Positions 55,166 through 64,000 of a stretch of 64,000 bases of DNA are shown here, one piece after another; within the stretch, counting starts at the first letter, position 1, and every line of letters begins with the position of its first letter. Made by a program: the position numbers and the translations under genes. The stretch comes from Tetrastigma voinierianum. Lineage: Eukaryota > Streptophyta > Magnoliopsida > Vitales > Vitaceae. The notes under the pieces were generated by a model. That model had not been told where the DNA came from and did no database searches. It saw only the letters and a list, made by a program, of their open reading frames with translations. The DNA is taken from assembly GCA_016808115.1 (NCBI GenBank), contig JAEQBH010001141.1:186001-250000 (forward strand). The letters run 5' to 3'.

Positions 55166-55745
55166 CACTACCACATAGAGTCCCCAACATCTACAGGCTG
55201 GGTAGGGGCCCGGTGATGTGAACATCTGTTGAGACTTCTTCTAGAGCTTCCTATTTTTGACCTCCTACTACTGTGTTTTTCAAGTGGGTGATGAGTGCAA
55301 CTGGTTCACTGATGTGGTCTTTCCCTTTCTTACTTTCTTCATGGATTACTTGCAAAGTGTCACTAGCTTCCTTCTTGGAGTCGAAGTTGCAATGAAGCTA
55401 AGTACATGCGGAATCCACACCATATTAGATAACATTAAGAGTCATCGAATTGCTAGTTGTTTATTTGTCTTCTTCACTAATCCACTCTAATTTAGCCTTA
55501 ACCACTGTTTTTCCATCATCGTCTATCTTGGATGGAAGACATCATCGTGTCAATACTGATCTCCATGCTTTCATATCAAGATATTTAATGAAGACACATC
55601 CAAACTTTCCAATATCCATAGTTCATCCCATCAAGTAGGAGAGGACGACTTGTAGATTCACCTTCCCTTTAAAAAATCCATCTAATACTAACACACAAAC
55701 CATTAGAGTAAACATGGATCTTACTCAGTTACTTAGAGTGACCTT
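55166..55745 (-). other. Copia internal region without recognisable coding
   Basis: About 580 bases where gag-integrase should be. ORFs 55257-55490 and 55450-55638 on + are shadows. Probably the scar of a large internal deletion. Confidence 0.5.
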
Positions 55746-55757
55746 CTTTGATACCCG
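55746..55757 (-). other. Primer binding site of the SIRE-like element (degraded)
   Basis: - strand CGGGTATCAAAG resembles the TGGTATCAGAGC tRNA-Met primer site, immediately inside the 5' LTR. Confidence 0.5.
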
Positions 55758-56507
55758 ATTAAGCAGTCACAGTGTGCATTCTTGGCCACAGTCCTAACTT
55801 TGGGATTATGGAAGTTCAGACTATCTTGTGTGACTGTGTGTGTCAAGGTAGATATAAAATATATGTAATAAAGTAAAAGCACACATGATATTTTACATGG
55901 TTTGGCAACTACCTACGTCCTTAGGGTTGTACCCAGATGCAAGGATTTCACTAATTTGCTTCAAGGTTTATAATTAGTCTTATGTGGTACGAGACCCCCT
56001 CTCTGCCCACGACCCTTCTTGAATCCCGATCACTCCTAGCAGAATTAAAAATGAACCTCCTCCATTCCCCTCTCAAAAGCATCGCACACCCATAACCTAC
56101 ATTACATAGAAAATATGAAGAAAATTAAAACATTATCTATCACCCAAGATAAAAGGCTTTTAACATGCAATACCTCAATAGAGTATACACTCCCGCAGCT
56201 CCTTGATACGTTCGGACTTCACTTCTCTTCCAAGAGTTCTTCTCTTGAAATTCGTGTTGACAACTTCCAAACATGAATTTATAGCCTTTTAATTTTAAAG
56301 TCTTGATATGATCGAATCACTATCTTAATATGACTCTAGATCCTACCTTCTATTTTTTGAACATTCCTTTAAGCTACCACAAAAGAATTAGGAAACTTGC
56401 TGCTTAAGTATTCTCTTCAGAATAGAAATCTAATTTGTTTCTAATTCTAGTTTGATAGCTTAGATGATCAGATCTTCTTGATTTGATCTTTATCCACTTT
56501 CCAAAAC

Positions 56508-59325
56508 TGTAACGCCCCAAAAATACCCTAGAATTTTTTTTATAATTTTATTATATATTCCGGGTATAAATTGAGCCAACTTAGGTATTTTCCGGGAAGC
56601 TGACCAAATGAATGTTGATTAAATTATTATATGGCTAAAGGCAAATGCAAATATTAAATGCTAATTTGAGAAATTAGTGAACAGAAAATAAACCCAAGTG
56701 AAAAGGGCAAAAGTGGAAATTGTGAAATAGGCCTAAGGGTCATAAGTTAGAAATGAAATATCTAGTGTGATTGATGAGAATTTAAGCATGAGATTAGAGA
56801 CCAAAATGAGTAAGGCAGAAAAGCTAGCAATTAGGAGAACTTAAACCAAAATGGATTTTTTAAGAAGGAATTCGAAAAGAAGGCCTTATGTGAAATGGGA
56901 TATTTAAGACCAAGAAAGTGGTCTTGAAGCTCATTTTTGAGCAAAGCAGTTTGAGAGAGAGGAAGGCTAGGGCTTGCAAAGTGAGAGGGTTGTGATTCTT
57001 GCTCCATTAAAGCAAGAGTTTAGAATCAGTTGAAGAAGAAAGCTTGGCATTGAAGATTGAAAGAGATTTAAGGTAGAAAAACCAAGCTATTTTCCTACTT
57101 GTGTTTGGGTTTAATAAAACCCCCAGTGTGTATAAGTGTTCTTGGATGGTTTTTAGTTCGGTTTGAGAATGTTTTTCATTGTTTATATTGGTTGATTTGA
57201 TTGGAAGTGTTTGTAAAGGGAAAATGTTGGGTTTTCAAAGTATATAAATTTTGTCAAGACCCCTGTTCTTGTTTTGGCTATAGATTAAGTTATAATCATC
57301 CATATGAAGTGATTTTAATTGATAAAGAACCATAAGAGATAGGTCTACAAATGTATAGAAGGGACCAGGAGAAAATTGTTGCTCTAAGGCTCCTAAATAC
57401 GGACTTAAAGGTGAGCTCGGGTAGCTCATGGGTTATGCTCTGTTTTGGGTATTGTTATAGTGTTTTGGCCATAAGTTGAGTTTCACTCATCCAAATTGAG
57501 TGATTCAAAATTATGGGTAAAATATCATTATAGGGGAATAATTTACTTGAAGGAAGTGTATGCAAATTGTAACCCCAAATTGCCCATAAATTTGTCAAAG
57601 TGGAGCTATGTGTAATAACAGTCTGATTCTGCTTTGCAAATTGGAGTAGTCTAGATGTAAAATGAAATAACTTGAGTTTTGGTGATTCCAGTCGGAGAAT
57701 AAACCTTAGAACCATAGCTTCAAATGAGTAGAATAAACCATTACCAATTTGTATGGATTTAAATTTGAGGTGGGAATAACAATGGAAAATGTCAGTGAAA
57801 TTTGGGCATCTTGACCGAGTTTGGCATTAAAATGCGTAACTTGAGTTTGGGTGATTCAAATGAGATGATTCAAATTCCTACTAAATAGACTCATAGGAAT
57901 AAAATTTTCATATGAAGGAAGAATAGGCAAATTATTGCTCCTTGTCCCCAGAAAAATTTTCAAGTGAAGGGTATCGGGTAGACGCAAACCACGACCAAAA
58001 CATCTAGAATAACTACTAATATGTGATTGCCATTCTTGTTTGAATGAGTTGTGAGAGAGGAAAGCCCGCATTGAAGTCGGATTCGAATCGGAATCAAAGC
58101 GATGATTTTGAGTTTTGTTCTATCTTCTCTATTCTCGTTTTCAAGATTTATTTATTTGTTACAATGCGTAAGAAAAGCATATTGAATTGTTTTAATTGAT
58201 TTGAAGAAATTGATTGTGAAATGTTTGAAAATGAAAATTGCATGAGTATTAAAATGAAGCCAGTTTATACAATTGTACATATTATGCGTATGTTGCTGCA
58301 ATCTTTAGACACCCTTAATTGAATGTTAACCATTTTGTTTGTATGAAGGATAGATTGGTATACGATACCAGGGGTCGAAATAGTAATACTGAATGATTAT
58401 ATTGATGTCATACGATCAATAGCCCGAGCGGGGCAGTATCGGTAGTGTTCACTAATTGATTTTTTTAATAACCGGTCGTATTTCGGCGGGGGGCCAGGTA
58501 CTATGTTATAAAGCGTTTTTATCTTAGGCTGCGGCCCGAAGCGGACCGTTAGATGATTCGGAGTATCTTTGTATGCTCCGAAAACATAGGTTAAATTATT
58601 AAAGATGACACGAATTGAATTGATTTGAGATTGTGACAAATTGGAATTGAAAAGCATGATTGCAAATTGAAATGAAAAGAGTATTGTGACATGCATGATT
58701 TGATTATCTTAGACTTATTGCATATGGAAGTATATATTTGGATTTGATCAATGAACCATAAATGATTGTATATGGAATAAGTATATGTATTAATATTGAC
58801 ATTCAGTCATCCAAAAAGATATGAGAGTTTGCTTAGTAAAGCGCATGATTTGATTTAAATTGAAAAGCAGAGAATGGAATTGTATAGAACCACCTGGCAT
58901 GAAAATGCTTAGCGGTAGTTTATCTATGCGCAAAAGTCTGCAGATTGAACGGGAGGCCAGCGAATCGAGGCGTCTAGTCATAAAGAAAGAATTGTGGAGT
59001 ATGTTCAGACATATGCATTCACCCATATCTCTTTTTGAACATTGATATTTTGTAAAAACAATTTCAACTCTAAATATCTATTTTGTAAATCATTTGAAAA
59101 GGTTTGATATGCCTTTACTTAATGGTATTTTTTCGTGGATGAAATGAAATAGAATTTGCTAAAGATAAACTTTTTCTGTTTGTAAGATTTTATGCGATTA
59201 AGTGTAAATACTCTATTGAAACGATGTTGATATGAAGTTTTGATCAAGATGTTGTAGGTGATGTTGAAAGGTGGCGCTGGGACTCGGTTCGGACCCATAA
59301 GCAATTAGGGCCGGAAAGGAGTGCT
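56508..59325 (+). mobile_element. S1: solo Tekay-type LTR
   Basis: 2.8 kb from TGTAACGCCCC to AGGAGTGCT; the first ~75 bases match the Y LTR start. It splits copia LTR sequence that is continuous at 48610-48640, so it is an insertion. Flanks AAAAC (56503-56507) and AAAAG (59326-59330) look like a decayed 5-bp target duplication. No internal region: a solo LTR left by recombination. Confidence 0.8.
57280..58000 (+). repeat. ~185-bp degenerate tandem units in S1
   Basis: Four units, each opening with a form of 'taa(c/g)ttgagtttnngtgattc' (about 57285, 57470, 57668, 57838) followed by 'gaataa' and 'aaattgttgctcc'-like text. It lies about 0.77-1.5 kb from the LTR start, where the other Tekay LTRs carry short-word clusters. 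Confidence 0.65.
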
Positions 59326-59904
59326 AAAAGCGATCTCGGGCCATCGATACCTTACTCCTCAAGTACCTTGGCCTCACAAGATTCGAGGCCGACTTGTGTC
59401 CCCGTTAACCGACCTTAGTTCGAGACTCTCCAGGGTTTGGCCGTCCTTTGCTAGGGTTACTGAAGTCGAACTACTTCTGGTTGTCTGGGACTTCAAATCC
59501 TATCATTGATCTTCATCAGCTTAGGTGCCAGTAGCCACTTTCTTGCATGTAGAATCACTTTGGAGACGAAGATATTGACAGAATTCTAAACCCGACAGGT
59601 TCCAAATCCTAGTTTGATAGATTGGATGATCAAGCTGAGGCTTTCCATTATCTGTGGGATAATGATAAATCGTGTTTATCGATGCTTCTTCCATAAGTCA
59701 AGAGACTAGAGGGTCCTTTCTTCGTGAGTCCACACACTTGTTCTAACTCCGGTTCGAGGCCCAGGTCAGGATTGAGTCTATTCAAGTAGAATCTTTGCCC
59801 ATCATAATTCTTGTTGAATCAAACCACGTGGCATAGTCCTAGACTGAGTAGGATCTTTCTGTTGCACCAGATCACATAACTTTGGCATGTGACAAAGTCT
59901 CGCA

Positions 59905-59909
59905 TTATC
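59905..59909 (+). repeat. Target site duplication of S2, left (TTATC)
   Basis: TTATC directly before the LTR end TGTAGCACC; repeated at 62392-62396. Confidence 0.9.
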
Positions 59910-60689
59910 TGTAGCACCGCTCCGGTCGACTGAGCGGTGGATCGAGGCGGATTTCGGGATGCTCGTTTAATTTTTTTATTTCTTTTATTTATTTGTTTTT
60001 TTTTTTTTTCAAAAGTCTTTGCGACCTTGAATCCCGGCCCAGACCGAATGGCGGATCGGGCAGACCTTGATTTGCTGTCGTTTTCATTTATCTTATCAAA
60101 AACATTTTATTTATGTCATTTCATTTTGAGGTTTCGATTATCGCATGAAGCATTTCAAATGTGTTTATAAACATTTACTTTTATACAATGCATTTACAAA
60201 ATGGCGTATCATGCCTTTACAAAATGATATACAAAACAATAATTTCGAGATTAACTCTTTTGTTCACAAAACGTCACATGTTCAAAAGAAATGATATGCA
60301 TATGATGAGGTATATAATACACCACAACCTTCTCTATGACTCTACGATTCTTGATCTTGCCTTCTATCTTGTTTACTCGAAACTTGCGCATAGATAAAAC
60401 TACCGCTAAGCATTTTCATGCTTAGTGGTTCTATCTTGTTCTATTCAATTTTCGATTCTTAGCGACATGCGTTGTCATAAAACCATGCCTTTTATTTCAA
60501 ACTATACTCATGTTTATTTGTTTTCACATGCTTTCACTTCTGAATCATTGATCGCATCAAAATATGCATTTCACATGCAACCAATTTATTTAACTCAAAT
60601 CATGAGATTCAAACATACTCCCTAAGGATGTATTTAGTTTCTGAATCCCATTACACTAATCAAAGTTTGTTATTTCCGCATACATACAA

Positions 60690-61010
60690 TTCACATTCAT
60701 GACGGATTCCATTGGTGAATCCTGTCCATTTTGTCATTCGGTAATGTGCTTACACATTTAACAATTTTGGTCTCCCATCATGACGGATGCTAATAGGTGC
60801 ATCCCGCCATGTGGTCATTTAAAAATGCCATACACCATCATGACAAATGTCGATTGGTGCATCCCGCCAAGTGGGACATTTAATAATGCCATACACCATC
60901 ATGACGGATCTTGGGTGGTGCGACCCCGCCGCTGTAGGAAATTGAACAATTTAGGTTTGCCTTCATGACCCGGTTAATAGGTGGTGCATCCGCCATGTTG
61001 GTCGTTGAAT
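60690..61010 (-). repeat. ~62-bp tandem array in S2 (about five units)
   Basis: Each unit holds 'tcatgacggatnc' and 'ggtgcatcccgcca(a/t)gtgg' on the + strand. It matches the three-unit array of Y, so copy number varies between family members. Confidence 0.85.
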
Positions 61011-61549
61011 TATATCGATTCAATTCAGATATTAAATTGACAATTCATTTATCATTCAATTAATCACTCACATGTAATTAATTTTCAACATTTCAAATAT
61101 CACATTTTCAAATCCATATGCACTTTCATAATAACATTTCAAAGATATGCATATTCCATACAATCATTTTAGATTTTTTTGGTAAACTACCAAAACACTT
61201 GAGGTTCAATGAACAAACCGAAGCTGTCGGCTCTTGTTTCCTTCCCTTCGATCTCGATCCTAGGTTAGGTGATCCTCACCCATCCCTAGTTAATAACAAT
61301 TACGCCACTCTTAGTGGATAAACAATTATTATACATTTTTAGTGAATGACAATTTATCTTCGTTAACGGTTTTGGGTTGAACACTAAGTGCGCCCATTCG
61401 CTTGTAGAAATGACGAGTACCGCCTGTTTTTCATTTAGTTTTATCCTTATTTGAACCCTCATTAATCATTTATTAGGGGTCCTTAAACTATCGGTGTCTG
61501 CAGATACGAGGTGTTGAGCAAGAATCTAAAAAATAGCTCGATGTGAACA

Positions 61550-61680
61550 TTAGCTACGACGTGGCGTACCCGAGGGGTGCCATTTTGGCACCTTGGCCTC
61601 GTTGTGGCGAGGGTATCCCACGCCTTGGAGTAGGTCTACGCTACGGCGTGGGTTCCCTACGCTGTGGCGTAATAGCTCGA
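61550..61680 (-). repeat. Dyad-word cluster in S2
   Basis: Words CTACGACGTGGCGTA, CTACGCTACGGCGTGG and CTACGCTGTGGCGTA, plus GTGCCATTTTGGCAC, a 15-base dyad, in 130 bases at about 0.7-0.85 kb from the LTR start. Same site as the Y GGTACC cluster but different words. Confidence 0.75.
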
Positions 61681-62391
61681 TGATGCGGATTTTCGGTTTT
61701 TTGCACTTTTCTGATTTTTCTCCAAATCCTCAAAATCCCAAAACAAAACATGGAATACTCGACAACATCCTAATATCATCTAAACCAACCATGAGTAAAA
61801 CCCATGGATGGATTACGGTTTTTCTAACCTAAACATCAAATACAAATTTCTAGGGTTTAGGTTCATACCTTGAATCTCTTGAAACTCTTTGCCCTATCTT
61901 CCTTCTTCCTCCTTGATCACTTGGAAACGGAATTGAGGATGATCTCCTACCAAAACCTTGATTTTACTCCTCAACCTAGCTCTTCTCTTCTCACTCCCCC
62001 TCTCAAATATGTTTTTGCTCAAATAAGCATTCTAAGACCAAATGTGGTCTAATATCACTTATCCATTATAAGGCCATCTTTGGCACATCAAAAACCCATT
62101 TTTGGATTTAAGTTGCCTCAATTTACCTTATAGCACATATATCACTTCTATTTGCACTTAAACACATAAACATTTTCTCAAATGACCCTTAAGTCCTCAT
62201 TTCACCAATTCCAATTTTGCCATTTTACACTTGGGTTTTATTTCGGGTTCAATCGGTTTCACATTTTAGCATATAATATTTAATCATATGCTCACATTCA
62301 CAATTTATTAGTTTCCCAAGTTTGGCTTAATTCTGCCCATGGAATATATAATAAAATTAGTATAAAATTCTAGGGTATTTTGGGCGTTACA

Positions 62392-62396
62392 TTATC
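62392..62396 (+). repeat. Target site duplication of S2, right (TTATC)
   Basis: TTATC after the high end of S2, identical to 59905-59909. Confidence 0.9.
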
Positions 62397-62629
62397 TCGT
62401 ATGAATTTTAGCATTTTATCTCTTTCTTGAGATTATCTCGGGTTGTCACCAGCCGGGAATTAGTATACTTAGACACCAAGCAATCCTCTTTAAAGTGGAT
62501 TTCTACTTGTGTTCCAACTTCATCGAAGTGGATTTTTGACCTTTAACATTATCCGTAGGATCGAAAAAGTCATAACCTCTTGATTTCTTTTCTTTGATTA
62601 CCTTAGGCTCCAAGAGTTCAAAACTGGTT

Positions 62630-64000
62630 TGTAAAACCCGAGAAAATTCAATTTTCTAGGAAAAGCAAAAAAGATAATTTCGGTCGCAAATATGAAATTT
62701 TTATAGATCTTGGATGATAGGAAGCAGACTTTGCAGATTTGGAATCATCTCGCCAAAATCTACAACTATCCGTCGAATTTCGTTGGTGAGATGGTGAATT
62801 TGAAGCTGGTGTTCGAGATGGTGAATTTCACGTTTCGAAGAGAGCAGAAATTAGTACAAGACACTTGGTACGTGTTGAGTGGCTCACATTGAGCCACGTG
62901 TCAAATGGAAGGCAAGTAAAAAAAGAGCCTAAGTGGGGCTCATGCGTGGCATGTGTCACCACTTGATAGGAAGGAAATCTAAAGTTATGGATAAGAGGAT
63001 AAGAAAATCTAAGGGAGCTAATAGGAGGTTGACATGTGGCAAGGGAGGACACTCCCACTTGATCATGTTGGACCAACCGGTGGAAAGGAGGAAGGAAAAA
63101 TGAAAGAGAAGAGAGAAAGAGGAAAGAGAAGCTCTAACTTATCTCTACGATCTATGGAGATCGGTGGGTCGGTTTTCGTCGGGCCAAGAACTAAAGATCA
63201 TATGCTCAACAAAGGCTACGCGTGGGTACAGAAAACACGAGATTTCGTCGAGGATTTAAGATAAGAGTTCAGAAAATCAAGGGTTTTAGGTTTAGGAAGT
63301 GTCCACGGGACTTCCTAGAGCAACCTCTACCCTTTAAGAGGTAGGTCTTCTCCTACTTTGGTTACTTTCTACCTTAAGGGCTGTGTGGTTGTGTCTTGCC
63401 CTAAGGGGGATGTTTGGTTGCATTTTGAACTATGGGAAGTTGCCATATTGTGATCCTATGCATTAACCAGACTTTCTGACTGATTTTCTGGTGGGAAATA
63501 AAGGGAATTTGGTCATGTGTCCCTCAGGTAAATTGTAGCCACATCAGTGAACTTAATGTTAGGCTTTTGAATTACCCAAATCAAACTTCTATAGCTCAAG
63601 TTGTAATTAGTTTACGAGGAACGACCCACAAGTCAAATGCGTCCGGCTGGGTTTATCCATCGGGTTTGTCGGGCCCAGGTTTGTCCGGATGGAGTGCGTC
63701 GGCTAGATGCATCGGCTGGGTCTATCCAGACGAGGTGCCGTATGGTTGGGTCTGTTGACTAGTCTGTCCATTTGGGCACGACTTTTTGCATGAAACCTCT
63801 GACTTTGGGCTGACCATAACTTCTTCATCCGAACTCCGTTTTGGGTGTTCTTAGACTCTATGGAAAGCCCATTGAATCAATATTCCAGCCATGTGCCTAT
63901 GGAGGACAGTGGGGATCATAACCTTACTGAAATCTATGTTTTTCACCAAGTGTGCAGGTTAATGGTTGTGTCGATGTGAATAGTAGGGTTTTGACATGAC
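62630..64000 (+). mobile_element. Z: left part of another gypsy LTR
   Basis: Copia LTR homology ends at 62629 and a new LTR-like start, TGTAAAACCCGAG, begins. It runs off the window. Contains the phrase 'cataacttcttcatccgaactccg' (63823-63846), often seen in Tekay-type LTRs, and the CGGCTGGG word cluster at 63640-63745. No TATA box seen. ORFs here (62710-62892, 63034-63264, 63567-63758) are LTR sequence. Confidence 0.6.
63640..63745 (+). repeat. Short-word cluster in Z LTR
   Basis: CGGCTGGGTTTATCC, CGGCTGGGTCTATCC, GTCCGGATGG, GCGTCGGCTAGATGCATCGG within 105 bases at about 1.0-1.1 kb from the LTR start. Confidence 0.65.

Larger units (their letters stand above)
59910..62391 (-). mobile_element. 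S2: solo Tekay-type LTR
   Basis: 2,482 bp on the - strand from TGTAACGCCCAAAATACCC (62391 downward) to GGTGCTACA (59910). TTATC on both sides. Clearly the same family as Y LTRs: shares the ~62-bp array (60690-61010) and the 'ctatgcgcaag...cgctaagcattttcatgcttagtgg' region. No internal DNA, so a solo LTR. Confidence 0.9.
48016..62629 (-). mobile_element. SIRE-like Ty1/copia element, interrupted
   Basis: 3' LTR 48016-49584, polypurine tract, internal DNA with RT-RNase H (54090-55165), primer-site remnant at 55746, and 5' LTR 55761-62629. Three Tekay-type LTRs lie inside (50624-53019, 56508-59325, 59910-62391). Homology of the two LTRs is plain once the insertions are removed: 48030-49430 corresponds to 55920-56507, 59331-59909 and 62397-62629. 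Most of gag-protease-integrase is missing. Confidence 0.75.
55761..62629 (-). mobile_element. SIRE-like copia 5' LTR, split by two solo LTRs
   Basis: Segments 55761-56507, 59331-59909 and 62397-62629 align in order with 48016-49440. The high end is cut at 62629 by another LTR (Z). LTR phrases near 55870-55940 ('acacatgatattttacatggtttggcaac') are typical of copia LTR transcribed leaders. Confidence 0.75.

Noticed and set aside
1..64000. tRNA, rRNA or telomere/centromere satellite arrays
   Set aside because: I scanned for tRNA-like T-loop text in conserved context, TTTAGGG runs and long satellite monomers and saw none; a covariance-model search could still find a small RNA.

Overview
The window looks like repeat-rich (probably pericentromeric) nuclear DNA of a flowering plant, most likely a eudicot. 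I find no intact host gene, rRNA, tRNA or CRISPR. Nearly every base can be assigned to degraded LTR retrotransposons of three kinds: Athila/Tat-type Ty3/gypsy elements (primer site around TGGCGCCGTTG, long non-coding 3' regions), Tekay/Del-type chromoviruses (long LTRs beginning TGTAAC, chromodomain integrase), and Ty1/copia fragments (one Tork-like, one SIRE-like). All coding regions carry stops and frameshifts. The species cannot be named from the sequence.

Layout. 1-3247: 3' end of a + strand Athila/Tat element (P1). 3248-4011: copia pol fragment (Tork-like). 4012-9039: a coding-free Athila/Tat derivative arranged LTR-internal-LTR-internal (P2). 9040-25795: a second Athila/Tat family (X), with a + copy (LTR 9040-11556 plus 21409-21742, primer site, start of gag) facing a - copy (LTR 22389-24986). 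The + LTR is split by Y, a 9.8 kb Tekay chromovirus at 11557-21403 with target duplication ATCCA. About 25800-45542: a third Athila/Tat element (P4, +) with gag and protease only. It is broken by two related - strand elements: E1 (27328-34823, duplication AGAAG; RT-RNaseH-integrase but almost no gag) and E2 (35338-42613; gag-protease but no RT or integrase). 45543-46164: unassigned AT-rich DNA. 46165-48015: - strand gypsy RT-RNaseH-integrase fragment. 48016-62629: a SIRE-like copia element on the - strand, interrupted by a Tekay-like LTR (50624-53019) and, within its 5' LTR, by two solo Tekay LTRs (56508-59325 +; 59910-62391 -, duplication TTATC). 62630-64000: start of a further gypsy LTR.

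Two structural themes recur. First, the Athila/Tat LTRs of the P/E families begin with a roughly 70-73 bp TG...CA-bounded inverted repeat; X has a shorter one. Second, every LTR family carries a family-specific array of short, mostly dyad-symmetric motifs at a conserved place: just upstream of the TATA box in Athila/Tat LTRs, and about 0.75-1.1 kb from the LTR start in Tekay LTRs. These, and the split of gag-PR and RT-IN between neighbouring relatives, are the observations most worth following up. All boundaries were read by eye and are good to a few bases where LTR ends and target duplications agree, and to tens of bases elsewhere.
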